Assembly (NCBI RefSeq): GCF_016654115.1
Contig: NZ_JAEQAZ010000123.1
Coordinates: 1-57,582 of the forward strand
Source: Streptomyces sp. MBT53
Lineage (GTDB): Bacteria; Actinomycetota; Actinomycetes; Streptomycetales; Streptomycetaceae
Reading direction: 5' to 3'
Length of the DNA stretch: 57,582 bases
In this document: positions 16,715-28,500 of the stretch, piece by piece
How positions within the stretch are numbered: position 1 is the stretch's first letter
Layout of the letters: each line of letters opens with the position of its first letter
Notes under the pieces: model-generated
Told to the model about the DNA's origin: nothing
Database searches by the model: none
Seen by the model: the letters and a program-made list of their open reading frames with translations, nothing else
Made by a program: the position numbers and the translations under genes

Positions 16715-16733
16715 TTGCGCCACATTGGCGCCA
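16715..16733. promoter_or_regulatory. Second TGGCGCCA-type site upstream of RHH gene 1
   Basis: TTGCGCCA (16715-16722) and TGGCGCCA (16726-16733) are again spaced 11 bp apart. They lie about 125-145 bp upstream of the minus-strand start at 16590, just beyond the end of the P450 gene, where that operon's promoter would be expected. Confidence 0.55.
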
Positions 16734-16766
16734 TCGGGATCGAAGTCCGTCTCGACGTCTTCGCGG

Positions 16767-17966
16767 CTACGTCGAGGAGGTGCGCAGCGGGAGCGTGCTG
16801 ACGCCGGTCGTGTCGAACCCCGGCATGAACGTCGGCGGCCTGTCCGGGTCGGTGACCAGTTCCGGGAAGCGGTCGAAAAGGGCGTTGAGCGCGACCCTGC
16901 CCTCCATCCTGGCCAGCGGTCCGCCGAGGCAGAAGTGGATGCCCCGGCCGAAGCCGAGCTGCGGGTTGGGGCTCCGTGTCATGTCGAACACCTCCGGCTC
17001 GGCGAACTGGCGTTCGTCGCGATTCGCCGCTCCGAACCACACCATGACCATCTGGTCGGCCGACAGCCGCTGCCCGGCGATCTCCACGTCCTTGGTGGTG
17101 GCCCGGTACGTCGCCGCCACCGGGCTCAGAAAGCGCATCGACTCCTCGAGCAGACCCGGCACGAGCGAACGGTCCCCGCGGACGCGCGCCGCCTGGTCGG
17201 GATAACTGTCCAGACACAGCACGGTGTTGCCGATCAGCATCGTGGTCGTGAGGTACCCGGCGATCAGCACCATCTTCGCGAAGTTGACGATGTGGTTGTC
17301 GGTCAGCCGCAGGCCGTTGAGGTCCGCCCGGATCAGCCGGCCCAACAGGTCGTCCTGCGGCCGCCGCCGGCACTCGGCCGTGTGCTCGCGGAGGTATTCG
17401 AGCATCTTGCGCATCGGCGCCATGGTGGCCTCGAAGATGCGCTCCTGGTCCTCGGCGTCGTCCTCCATCGAGACGTCGCCGAGACTGTGGACCATCTCCG
17501 TCATCCACCGCTCGAACAGATGGCGGTCGCTGCCCGGAATGCTCAGCAGTTCGGCCACCACGGTCACGGGGAGCGGATACGCCAGGCTGCTCATCAGATC
17601 GAACTCGCTCTGGCCGGCCACCGCGTCGAGCAACTCGTGGGTGAGTGCGGTGATCCGCGGCTCGAGGTCGGCCACGACCTTGGGGGTGAAGGCGTGGCTG
17701 ACCAGTTTGCGCAGCTCACGGTGGTCGGGCGGATCCGTCTGCAACAAGTCGCCCTCGGTGAACGACTCGTCGGCGCCCATGGGGAGCAGGCGGGCCATGT
17801 GGGACGAGAACGTCCCGGGAGCACTGAGGACTTCGACGGCCTCGGGATAGCCGTAGATGTTCCACGCATTCATTTTCTCGTCGAACTCGACCGGCTGCTC
17901 CGGTCGGCGCCCGTGCAGCCAGAAATGTTCCGGATGGATACCCCACCGCTCGGCCGGAGTAATCAT
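16767..17966 (-). CDS. Cytochrome P450 (tailoring)
   Basis: A 399-residue P450, third paralogue of the set (AERWGIHPEHFWLHGRRPEQ, then KMNAWNIYGYPEAVEVL). The heme loop is FGRGIHFCLGGPLARMEG, ExxR is EESMRFLSP and the I-helix is IAGYLTTTML, again with a hydrophobic residue in place of the usual acid. GGAG precedes ATG 17966. It lies 24 bp downstream of MbtH in the operon headed by the large NRPS and the ornithine monooxygenase, so it is coexpressed with chain assembly. It may hydroxylate a carrier-bound residue such as piperazate, or act after cyclisation; the substrate is not readable from sequence. Confidence 0.92.
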   Translation of the reverse strand: MITPAERWGIHPEHFWLHGRRPEQPVEFDEKMNAWNIYGYPEAVEVLSAPGTFSSHMARLLPMGADESFTEGDLLQTDPPDHRELRKLVSHAFTPKVVADLEPRITALTHELLDAVAGQSEFDLMSSLAYPLPVTVVAELLSIPGSDRHLFERWMTEMVHSLGDVSMEDDAEDQERIFEATMAPMRKMLEYLREHTAECRRRPQDDLLGRLIRADLNGLRLTDNHIVNFAKMVLIAGYLTTTMLIGNTVLCLDSYPDQAARVRGDRSLVPGLLEESMRFLSPVAATYRATTKDVEIAGQRLSADQMVMVWFGAANRDERQFAEPEVFDMTRSPNPQLGFGRGIHFCLGGPLARMEGRVALNALFDRFPELVTDPDRPPTFMPGFDTTGVSTLPLRTSST

Positions 17967-17990
17967 GGAATTCTCCTTCGAAGTGGTGGT

Positions 17991-18206
17991 TCAGCCGTCG
18001 GCCATGGCCTCGCGCAGACTCCTCGGCCGCATGTCGATCCAGTTCGCTTCCACGTAGTCGATGCATTCCTTCCGGCCGTCCTCGCCGAATACGATCCGCC
18101 AGCCGTCCGGGACCGGGGCGAAGGTCGGCCACAGTGAATGCTGGTCCTCGTCGTTCGCCAGCACATAGAACCGGCCGGTCTCGTCGTCGAACGGGTTGTT
18201 GCTCAT
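17991..18206 (-). CDS. MbtH-like protein
   Basis: A 71-residue MbtH family member: MSNNPFDDETGRFYVLANDE, HSLWPTFAPVPDGWRIVFGE and a conserved Trp-containing end (YVEANWIDMRPRSLREA). All signature tryptophans are present. MbtH proteins bind and activate adenylation domains. It overlaps the ornithine monooxygenase gene by ATGA (18203-18206), so it is translated in step with it. It is the only MbtH gene seen in the window and presumably serves the adenylation domains of both NRPSs and perhaps the free-standing A-T protein. Confidence 0.95.
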   Translation of the reverse strand: MSNNPFDDETGRFYVLANDEDQHSLWPTFAPVPDGWRIVFGEDGRKECIDYVEANWIDMRPRSLREAMADG

Positions 18207-19507
18207 GCGTCGATTCCTTTCCCCTGGGCACCGGACCGCCGGGCCACGATCGAGTGGGCTATGTCTCCGCTGCGGACGGCTATGTTCGACAGGAGCGACG
18301 ACGCCAGCCCGTGCGTGTGCTCGGTCCCGCCCTGCAGGTAGATCCCGCAGTTCAGTTCGGGGGTCGTGACCAGCCGGTAGTCACGACCGACCAGGTGCCG
18401 ACCCTCCGCGTCGTGGGCGCAGTACGTGTCGAGCTCGCCGAGGATCTCGGCCGGGTCCATCGGGTCGTATCCGGTGGCGCAGACCAGGAGGTCGACGTCC
18501 AGGTCGTACGACTCCTCGGTGACCATGGAGTGCACGGTGACGCGGGTGTCGCCGCCGACACGCTTGACGTCCACGACCCTGGCCAGATTGAGGAAGCCCA
18601 GCCGGTTGCTCTTGCTGAACTCGTCCTCGTAGGACCGCTCGTAGAGGCCCGTGATCACCTCGTCGTCGACCACCGAGTAGTTGGTGTTCCTGTGGTACTG
18701 CCACACGGCGTCCTTGGAGCGCTGCGAGCCGTGGTAGTAGCTGTCCACGGCGTCGGGGTCGAACACCTGGTTCGCGAACGGGGTGTCGTCCGCGACGGAG
18801 TAGCCGTAGGACGGGACGATCGCCGACACGGTGGCGCCCGGCAGGCTGTCGTACAGGAACCTGACGATCTCGGCCGCGCTCTGACCGCCGCCGACGACCG
18901 CCACGCGCTTCAGCTCACCGTGGTCCCGCTGACGGAAGTTGTGCAGGAACTGCGAGCTGTGCCAGACGAATTCGTCGGCCTCCACGCCGACGGGCATCCT
19001 CGGGACCAGCCCGGTGGAGATGACGACGTTCCGCGCGTGGACCTGGCGGGAGCCGCCGGCCGGGTCGCGCACCTGGACCAGCAGGCGGTCCGCGGCTCCC
19101 TGCCCTCCGGTCGGCGCCAGCGTTATGGCGGTGACCTCCGAGCTGTAGGCGACCGGCTGCGCCAGCTTCGACTCGGCCCACTCCAGATAGTCGTGGAATT
19201 CCCGCCGCGTGGGAAAGAAGTCCTGGTTGTTGACGAACCTGGCGAGCCGTCCCACGTCATGCAGATAGGAGATGAAGCTGAATTTCGACGTCGGATTGCG
19301 GAACGTGGCCAGGTCTTTCAGGAAGGAGACCTGCATCTTTGCCGACGGAAGCAGCATTCCGCGATGCCAGCCGAGTGACGGCTGGCGTTCGAAGAACGCG
19401 GATGTGACAGGATCCAGGCTCTCCTCCAGTGCGACGGCGAGCGAAAGGTTGGAAGGCCCGAACCCAATCCCCACGACGTCGAATATTTCTGGTTCACTCG
19501 ATTCCAC
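18203..19507 (-). CDS. L-ornithine N5-monooxygenase (KtzI-like)
   Basis: A 434-residue flavin N-hydroxylating monooxygenase. The FAD-binding loop is VVGIGFGPSNLSLAVAL, the NADPH loop is VAVVGGGQSAAEIVRF, and the late ATGYDP motif and QGGTEHTHGL substrate region fit ornithine/lysine hydroxylases. It forms N5-hydroxyornithine from ornithine, FAD, NADPH and O2. Such enzymes serve siderophores or, with a KtzT-like partner, piperazate. Because a KtzT-like gene and a piperazate-coded module are present and no hydroxamate-formylating or acylating enzyme is seen, the piperazate role is favoured. The start is GTG 19507, preceded by GAGGGGACACTGCT. It lies 60 bp after the large NRPS gene. Confidence 0.9.
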   Translation of the reverse strand: MESSEPEIFDVVGIGFGPSNLSLAVALEESLDPVTSAFFERQPSLGWHRGMLLPSAKMQVSFLKDLATFRNPTSKFSFISYLHDVGRLARFVNNQDFFPTRREFHDYLEWAESKLAQPVAYSSEVTAITLAPTGGQGAADRLLVQVRDPAGGSRQVHARNVVISTGLVPRMPVGVEADEFVWHSSQFLHNFRQRDHGELKRVAVVGGGQSAAEIVRFLYDSLPGATVSAIVPSYGYSVADDTPFANQVFDPDAVDSYYHGSQRSKDAVWQYHRNTNYSVVDDEVITGLYERSYEDEFSKSNRLGFLNLARVVDVKRVGGDTRVTVHSMVTEESYDLDVDLLVCATGYDPMDPAEILGELDTYCAHDAEGRHLVGRDYRLVTTPELNCGIYLQGGTEHTHGLASSLLSNIAVRSGDIAHSIVARRSGAQGKGIDA

Positions 19508-19567
19508 AGCAGTGTCCCCTCAGTGAAAATCCGAACTGATCTGGCCCCGCCCGCGCGGTCGGTCCCC

Positions 19568-22500
19568 TCAGTCCCCGGCGAGTTCCTGACTGATGATCTT
19601 GCAGATCTCCGCTGCCGGTCCCGGCAGGTACAGATCCTCATGAGCACTGCGGATGTCGTGCTGTCGCAGGGCACCGAGGATGTACGGCCGCCACAGGTCC
19701 GCGTACGAACCTTCCGGTTTCGGCACCGCGTTGAAGAGCAGAGCGTCACCGCGATAGGTCGGCACACTGAACTCCGGCACGAGACCGGTGTAGTTGAGGC
19801 CGATCGACACCGCGTTGTCCACGAACGACTCGTAGTCGGCCGCGCCCGCCAGGCTGGTGAGGTGCTCCGCGAAGTAGTCCCGGAACTCGGTCTCGGTGGG
19901 CAGCGGCCGGCCCGCCAGCGCACTGCCGGGCACGCTGTCCAGCAGGGCCAGCAGGGCCACTCGGTGCCCGCGCCGCTGAAGCTCCGCGGCCATCGCGTGC
20001 GCGAGCGTGCCGCCGCTGGAGAGCCCCAACAGATGGAACGGGCCCGCGGGCTGGACGGCCAGCACCTCCGCGACGTAGTCGGCGATCATCGCGTCGACGG
20101 ACTCGGGGAGCGGCGTCGCCCCGTCGAATCCCTTCGCCTGTATCCCGTAGGCCGGCCGGTCCCGGGGAAGCAGGTCGGCGAATCCCAGATACGGCCAGCT
20201 CAGTCCGCCACCGGGGTGGATCCACCACAGCGGCTCCTTGTCACCGTCGCTCTTGATGATCAGGACCGGAGCGAACGGATCCCCGTCGCCGGCCGGTCCG
20301 TCGTCCGCCTCCAGGTGCGCGGCCAGCTCCGCGACGGTGGGCGACCGGAAGACCGTACGGATCGGTATCTCGACCCCGAGCACGGCGCGGGCGCGGGTGA
20401 TGAGCCGGTTGACCAGCAGGGAGTGACCGCCGAGGGCGAAGAAACTGTCGTCGACACCCACCCGGTCCAGGCCCAGTACCTCCGCGAACAGGCCGCACAG
20501 GATGGCTTCGCGTGTGGTGCCGGGGGTCCGGCCGGTCGAGGTTCCCCCGTACTCCGGGGCCGGCAGCGCGCGTCGGTCCAGCTTCTTGCTCGCGGTCAGC
20601 GGCATCTCATCGATGATCATGATCGCCGAAGGCACCATGTGCTCCGGCAGCCGTCGCCTCAGGTGGCTCCGCAGCCCGGCCGGGTCGACGCCGTCCGCGC
20701 CCGGCACCACATAGCCCGCCAGCCGCCGGTCGCCGGGCCGGTCGTCGACGACGACCACGGCCTCCTGGACCGCGGTGTGCGTCCGCAGCGCCGATTCGAT
20801 CTCACCGAGCTCGATCCGGAAGCCGCGGATCTTGACCTGCTCGTCCGTCCGGCCGCGGAACACCAGGTCTCCGTCCGGGGTCCACGCCACCATGTCGCCG
20901 GTCCGGTACATCCGCTCGCCCCGCCGTCCGAACGGGCAGGCCACGAACCGTCCCGCGGTCAGATCCGGCCGGCCGACGTAGGCTCGCGCCACCCCCGGGC
21001 CCGCGATGTACAGCTCGCCGGCCACCCCGGGCGGTACCGGTCGCAGAGCCTCGTCGAGCACGTACACCCGGGTGTTCACGATGGGCCGCCCGATCGGGCG
21101 GACACCGCCGTCCCCCACCAGAGGCATGCTCATGGTGGCGCACACGGTGATCTCCGTCGGCCCGTACACGTTCACCATGCGCCGGCCGGAGGACCACTTC
21201 GCGACCAGTTCCGGCGGAGCGGTCTCACCACCGATCACGAGGCAGGACACGGTGGAGAGGAACTCGTCCGGCATCGCCGCGAGCATGGTGGGCGTGATCA
21301 TCACATGCGTGACCCGATGCGCGTCCACCGTCTCCGCCAGGGGCGTTCCGGGCACCAGCCGTTCCGCGTCGGCCAGCACCACGCTCGCCCCCGAGAGCAA
21401 CGCGGTGAACAGCTCGCACAGCGACACGTCGAAGCTGGGCGAGACGAGCTGGAGCATGCGGCTGTCCGCGGTCACCTGGAGCCGGTCCACGTGCGAGGCC
21501 ACCAGGGACGCCATTCCCCGGTGCGTGACGGCGACTCCCTTGGGCCGGCCCGTGGACCCGGACGTGTAGATGACGTAGGCGGTGTCGTCGACCACGGCGG
21601 TGCTCCCGACGGCGCCGCGGTCGGCGCCGGGCCGGGGTGCGTCGTCCACCCGCAGGGCCGGTACCGGCAGTTCGGACAGAACCGTCGCGGTCGTCGTGTC
21701 CACGAGGGACAGACAGGCCCCGGAGTCCGCCAGCATGAACGCGATCCGGTCGGCCGGGAGGGCGGAGTCGACCGGCAGATACGTACCTCCGGCCTTCAGC
21801 ACCGCCAGCAGCGCCACCACCAGGTCCGGCGAGCGCCGGACCGACACGGCCACCACCGACCCCGGCCGTACCTGGCGCTCCATCAGCTCATGGGCCAGCC
21901 CGTTCGACCGGCTGTCGATCTCCTCGTAGGTCAGCGACGTGTCCTCGAAGAACACCGCGACCGCTTCCGGCGTCGCGGCGACCTGGCGCGCGAACTGTTC
22001 GGTGATGGTTCCGTCGGGCGTGAGCACCTCGGTGTCATCGACTTCGGCCGGCAGCGGGTCCCGCTCGGCGGGCCGCGACCCGTCGACCAGGCCGAGCGGT
22101 ACGTCCGGGTCCGCCGCGATCTGCCGCAGGATCCGCCCGAAGCGGTCGGCGATGTCTTTCGCGGTGTCCTGGTCGAACAGGGCCTGTTGATACTCCATCG
22201 CCACCCGCAGATGGGGATCGGCCGTGGCCGCCACGCCGAGCGGGTAGTGGGTGCCGTTCGGCGAACTGACGTGCGTGACGGAGATTCCGGCTGCCGTGTT
22301 CGCCGCCGTGATGGCGGCGCGGTCCACGGGGAAGGACTCGAACACGACGACGCTGTCGAAGAGCGTGGGCAGGCCGGTGGCGCGCTGGATGTCGGCAAGG
22401 CCGTAGTGGTGGTGGTCCAGGAGCGCCGCCTGCCGGCTCTGCAGCGTCGTCAGCATCCGCCCGAGCGTGTCCCAGGGGGACAGCCGGACGCGTACCGGCA

Positions 22501-25500
22501 GGGTGTTGATGAACAGACCGACCATCGAGTCCGCGTCCGTCACGGCGGGCGGGCGGCCCGACACGGTCGTGCCGAACACCACGTCGCTCCGTCCGGTGAG
22601 CCCGGCCAGCACCATCGCCCAGGCGCCCTGCACCAGGGTGTTCGGGGTGACCCCCAACTCGGCCGCCCGCCGCGACAGTTCCTGTGCGACATCGGGCGCC
22701 AGCGGGACCTCGACGTGCCCGGTGCTCCCCCGGTCCGCCTCGGCCGGGGTGTCCGGGGTGTCCGGGGCGAGCAGGGTGGGTTCGTCCACCCCGTCGAGTT
22801 CGGCCGCCCACACCCGTCCGGACTCGGCGCGGTCCTGGCCGGACAGCCACACCAGGAAGTCCCGGTACCCGCGCACCCTCGGCAGTACGGAGGCGTCGCC
22901 CCCGGAGCCGTACAGCCGCAGCAGATCCTGCATCAGCAGCGGCACGGACCAGCCGTCGAACAGCACATGGTGCGCGGTGACGACCAGTTCGGCCGCCGCC
23001 GGGCCGGTGAGCACCAGCGACATCCGCAGCAACGGCGGTGTGGCCGGATCGAAGTGGGCCGCCTGGTCCTCGGCCAGGAACGCCTGGAACGCCGCGTCAC
23101 GTTCGTCCTCGTCCAGGCCGCGCAGGTCGATCTCCCGCCACGGCAGCGTGACGCCGTCCCGCAGGAGTTGTACGCGGTCGCCGGCCAGGTCGGTGACGAA
23201 CGCCGTGCGCAGATTGGCGAACCGGTCGAGCAGTGCCTGCCCCGCCGCGCGCAGCCGGGACGGGTCCACCTCGCCGGTCAGCCGGTGTATCAGCTGTACG
23301 TGATAGGCGTCGTAGCCGGAACCGGCGAGCTGGGACTGGAACAGCAGGCCGGACTGCAGATCCGTGACCGGCCAGATGTCGGTCAGGCCGGGGTACTGCC
23401 TCTCCCACGCCTCGATCTCGCTCTGCCGTACCGGGACCAGCGGTACGTCGGAGGGGGTCAGGCCGCCCGCGCCCGGCGTCGCGACATGCCGGGCCAGGCC
23501 CGCGAGACCGTCGCTCCACAGGTCCGCCAACTCCCGTACCTCGTCGTGCGAGAGCAGGCCGGCGGGGAAGTCGAACCGGGCGTCGAGAACGGGACCCCGC
23601 GACGTGTCGGTGGCGATCGCGTTGATGTCCACGGTGGCCATCGCCGGCATGTCCGGGTCGGACGCCGTGCCGAGACCTGCCGCGTCGGGGGCCTCGGTCC
23701 AGCCGAGTCCGTGGAGGTGTTCAGGCATGTCGGAGGAGGAGAAACGGCCCAGGTAGTTGAAGGCGATCTGACCGGTCGCATACGGCGCGAGCACCGCACC
23801 GGTCTCGTCGTTCAGATACCGCAACAGCCCGTAGCCCAGCCCCTTGTCCGGAATCCCGAGCAACTGCTCCTTGACCGCCTTGACCACCACACCCGCGGCA
23901 GGACCCCCCGCGAAAGCCTCGTCCAGATCCACACCCGCGACGTCCAGGCGCACCGGGAAGGCACTCGTGAACCAGCCGACCGTACGCGACAGATCAGCAC
24001 CCGGCACGACCCCTTCCTCACGGCCGTGCCCCTCCAGCCGGAACAGCACCGACGACTCGTCGACACCGCGCGTCCGGCGCCACTTGGCGACCGCCAGCGC
24101 CAGCGCCGCCAGCAGACCGTCGTTGACCCCGCCCCGGAACGCGGCGGGAACCTTGGTCAGCAACGCCTCGGTCACCTCGGCCGGAACCCGTACGGACACG
24201 CTGTCCACGGTCGACCGGACGTCGAGGGCGGGGTCCAGCGCCCGTGTCCCGAGCAGCGGGTCCGGACCGTCCAAGACGCCCTGCCACAACGGCAGTTCAG
24301 CCGCCACCCGGTCGGCACGCACCGCCTCGTCACACAGCGCATACGCCCACCGCCGCACCGACGTCCCCACCGGACGCAACTCCGCAGCCTCACCCTTGCG
24401 GACCCGACTCCACGCCTCGGCGAGATCCGGCAGCAGAACACGCCAGGACACACCGTCCACCACCAGGTGATGCACCACGACCAACAACCGGCCCTCATCA
24501 CCGAACCACACGAACTGCGCCATCACCCCCGCCACCGGATCCAACCGACCCGCCGCAGCATCCAACTCACCCTGCACACCCACACCGGAAACAGCACGAC
24601 GGATCAGGCCCGCGGCATCGACCGACCCGGGCACGCCGACCCGCATCCCGTCGTCCACCAGCCGGGAGCGCAGCATGTCGTGGCGGTCGACGACCGCGTT
24701 CAGCGTCGCCACCAGACCCGCCTCGTCGATGCCCGCCGGCAGCTGTACGACGGTCGACATCGCGAAACGGTCCACGTCCCCGCCGAGTTCGCGCAGATGG
24801 CGAGCGATCGGCAGCAGGGGCATCCAGCCCTCGCCGGCGCCGTCCAGCTCCGCAAGGACCGTGCTCGTACCGTCCTTGACGCTCGCCGCCGCGGCCAGCG
24901 CGGCCACCGTGCGGAGTTCGAAGATCTGCCGGGGGCTGATCTCGACGCCCTGGGCCCGTGCCCGCGCCACCACCTGTATCGAGCGGATGCTGTCCCCGCC
25001 CACCAGGAAGTAGTCGTCGTCGATCCCGACCCGGTCCAGGCCGAGCACCTCGGCGTACACCCCGGCCAGGACGGATTCGGCCACCGACCGGGGCGCCCGC
25101 CGGTCACCGGTGGACACCGGTTCCGGCAGGGCGGCACGGTCCAGCTCCCCGTCCGGCGTCAACGGCAGCCGGGCCAGGACCACGAAGACCGAGGGGATCA
25201 TCGCTTCCGGGACCCGGCCGGTCAGGAACTCCCGGAGCCGCGCCGCCGAGACATCGGCCGTGAAGTCCATGCTCCCGCCGGTGTCGTCGGCGCCGACCGG
25301 GACCACGTAGGCGACCGGCCGACGGCCGGTTCCGCCACCGTCGTGGGTGACCGCGACCGCCTGTGCCACGGCGGGATGCCCGGTCAGGGCCGCCTCGACC
25401 TCGGCCAGGTCGATACGGGTCCCGTGAACCGTCGCCCGGCGCCCGGCATACGGCCGCACGACATCTGCCGGGCCGACGGGCGCGTCGGGCCGCGAGACGA

Positions 25501-28500
25501 GCTGCCGCAGGGTCGCGACGAAACGGGTGGTGATGTCCTCGGCGGTGGCCCGGTCGAACAGGTCGGTCGCGTACTCGACGCCGCCCACCACGCCGACCCC
25601 GGGCACATCGGCCATCGTGACGAACAGGTCGAACTTGGCGGTCTCCGTGGGGACCGTGTCGAGCGCCACCCGCAGTCCGTCGAGCTCGAAGTCCTCGCGC
25701 ACGATGTTCTGCCAGCCGAACATCACCTGGAACAGCGGGTGGTACGCGGTGGAGCGGTCGGGGTTGAGGAGCTCCACCAGCCGTTCGAAGGGGACGTCCT
25801 GGTTGTCGTACGCCGTCAGCGCCCGGTGCCTCACCTGGTCGAGGATCTCGGCGAACGAGGGGTTGTCCGGCATCCGGACGCGCAGCACCCACGTGTTGAC
25901 GAAGAACCCGACCAGATCCGTGAGGGCCTCGTCGGTGCGGTTGGCGATGGGGGACCCGATCGCGATGTCGTCGCCTCCGCCGAGCTGCCGCAGCAGTACC
26001 GCCAGCGCCGACTGCAGCACCATGGAGACGGTCGCTCCGCGCGCCTTGGCCAGCTCCTCGACCGCGGAAACCAGTTCCGGGTCGAGAGCGAAGTCCACCA
26101 GGTCGCCGCGGTGGGTGGCCTGCGCGGGCCGCGGACGGTCCGTCGGCAGCCGCAACGGCTGCGGCACACCCGCGAGTTCGGCCCGCCAGTACGCGGACTG
26201 GACGGCCAGCACGCTCGTGGGATCGTGCTCGTCGCCCAGCAGGTCGCGCTGCCACAGCGCGTAGTCCACGTACCGCACCGGCAGCTCGGACCACCGCGGT
26301 GCCGAGCCGTCCCTGCGCGCCGCGTAGGCGGTGCCCAGGTCTCGCATCAGCGGCGGGATCGACTCGCCGTCACCGGCGATGTGGTGGATCACCAGGACCA
26401 GGACGTGGTCGTCCGTACCGCAGCGCAGGACACCGGCCCGTACCGGGAGCTCCGTGGCCATGTCGAACGTGTGGGCCACCGCGTGGGCCACGGCCTCGTC
26501 CAGGCCGGCCGGGTCGGTCTCGACGACGGACATCGGCAGCACCGCCTCGTCGACCGGTACGACCCGCTGGAACGGCACTCCGTTCTCGTCCTCCCCGATG
26601 AGCGTGCGCAGTGTCTCGTGGCGTGCCACGACGTCCTGCAGCGCGCCGCGGAGTGTGGGCACGTCCAGCCGGCCGGTCAGGCGGAGCACGAGCGGCAGGT
26701 TGTAGGTGGCGGACGGCCCTTCGAAGCGGTCCACGAACCACAGACGGCGTTGCGCGTACGACAGCGGCATCCGCTGCGGCGGTCGTTCGCCCCGCCGCAG
26801 CGCGGGCCGGGCCGACGACCCTGCCGACAGGTGCTCGACCAGCCTGGCGACGGTGGGTGAGTCGAAGACGGTCCGGACCGGAACCTCCGCCGCCAGGACC
26901 GTACGGATGCGGCTGACGAGGCGGGTGGCCAGCAGTGAGTGGCCGCCCAGGGAGAAGAAGTCGTCGTCGATGCCGACCCGTTCCAGGCCCAGCACTTCGG
27001 CGAACAGCGTGCACAGGACTTCCTCACGCGGACTCCGCGGTCCCCTGCCCCCCTCCGCCCCGCCGAACTCGGGGGCCGGCAGCGCCGCCCGGTCCAGCTT
27101 GCCGCTGGACGTCACCGGCAGCGTGTCCAGAAGTACGAAGGCCGTAGGGACCATGTATCCCGGCAGCCCGGCTTCGGCGTGCTCGCGGAGGAGGGCCGTG
27201 AGCCCCTCGGTGTCGTTGTCGTCGGTCGCGGGGATCACATAGGCCGCCAGCAGCCGGCCGCCCGATGCCGTGTCGCGGGCGACGACCACCGCCTGCTCGA
27301 CGTCCGGGTGGCTGCCCAGCACGCTCTCGATCTCGCCGAGTTCGATCCGGAAGCCGCGGATCTTGACCTGGTCGTCGGCGCGGCCGAGGTATTCGATGCT
27401 GCCGTCCGGCCGCCGGCGCGCCACGTCGCCGGAGCGGTACATCCGGCTGCCGGGTTCGCCGTACGGGTTGGCGACGAACCGCCCCGCCGTCAGGCCGGCC
27501 CGACCGTGGTAGCCGCGCGCCAGGTGGGGTCCCGCGATGTGGAGGTCGCCGGCGACTCCGACGGGCACCGGGCGCAGCGCGGCGTCCAGCAGGAACACCT
27601 GGGTGTTCGGGAGCGGGGTGCCGATGGGCGGCACGTCCGAACCGCCGAGCGGCTCGCTGAGCGTCGCCACGACGGTGCTCTCGGTCGGCCCGTACGCGTT
27701 GATCATGCGGCGGCCGGCGGACCAGCGTGCCACCAGGTCGCCGCTGCTCGCCTCGGCGCCCACCACCAGGGTGCGCAGTTCGTCCAGGCCCTCGGGGTCG
27801 AGGGTGGCCACCAGGGAGGGCACCAGGAGGGTGTGGGTGATGCGTCGTTCACGCAGGAAGCGCTGGAGCGCCTCCCCGGCGATCGGTCCGTGCGGCGGCA
27901 GGACGAGCGTCGCGCCGTTGGGCAGCGCCATCAGCACTTCCATGACGGCGCCGTCGAAGCTGGAGGACGCGAACTGCAGGACGCGGCTGTCGTCGGTGAT
28001 GCGCAGCCTGTCGGTCATGGCGGCGGCCAGGTTGGCGATGCCGGCGTGCGTCACGAGGACGCCCTTGGGCCTGCCGGTCGAGCCCGACGTGTAGATGACG
28101 TAGGCAAGGTCGTCGGTGCCCGGCCCGCCGGTGGGGGCGGTCACCGGCCGCTGTCCGATCCGGTCGCGGTCCCCGGTGAGGTCGACGGCAACGATGTCGG
28201 GGTCCAGGGCGGTGCGTGAGTGCCGCTCGGTCACGACCAGGCGGGCGCCGGAGTCGCGCAGCATGAACGCCAGCCGGTCGGCCGGATAGCCCGGGTCGAG
28301 CGGGACGTAGGCGGCGCCGGTCTTCATGATGCCGAGCAGTCCGACGACCAGGTCCGCTCCTCGCTCGACGCACAGGCCGACCACGGAACCCCGGCCCGCG
28401 CCCAGTGCCCGCAGATGGTGGGCGAGTTGGTTGGCGCGCTCGTCCAACTCCCGGTAGCCGAGCCGGACTTCCCCGGCCTCGACGGCGAGGGCGTCGGGGC

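Noticed and set aside
18203..19507. Siderophore (hydroxamate) role for the N-monooxygenase.
   Set aside because: No hydroxamate acyl- or formyltransferase and no siderophore uptake genes are seen, while a KtzT-like gene and a piperazate-type code are present. Not fully excluded.
19523..26860. A 2445-codon open frame on the plus strand opposite the large NRPS, and others like it (28220-31483, 39799-43152, 35073-37874).
   Set aside because: Composition is arginine-, glycine- and histidine-rich without domains; such antisense frames are expected opposite GC-rich coding sequence, and the minus strand holds clear NRPS motifs throughout.
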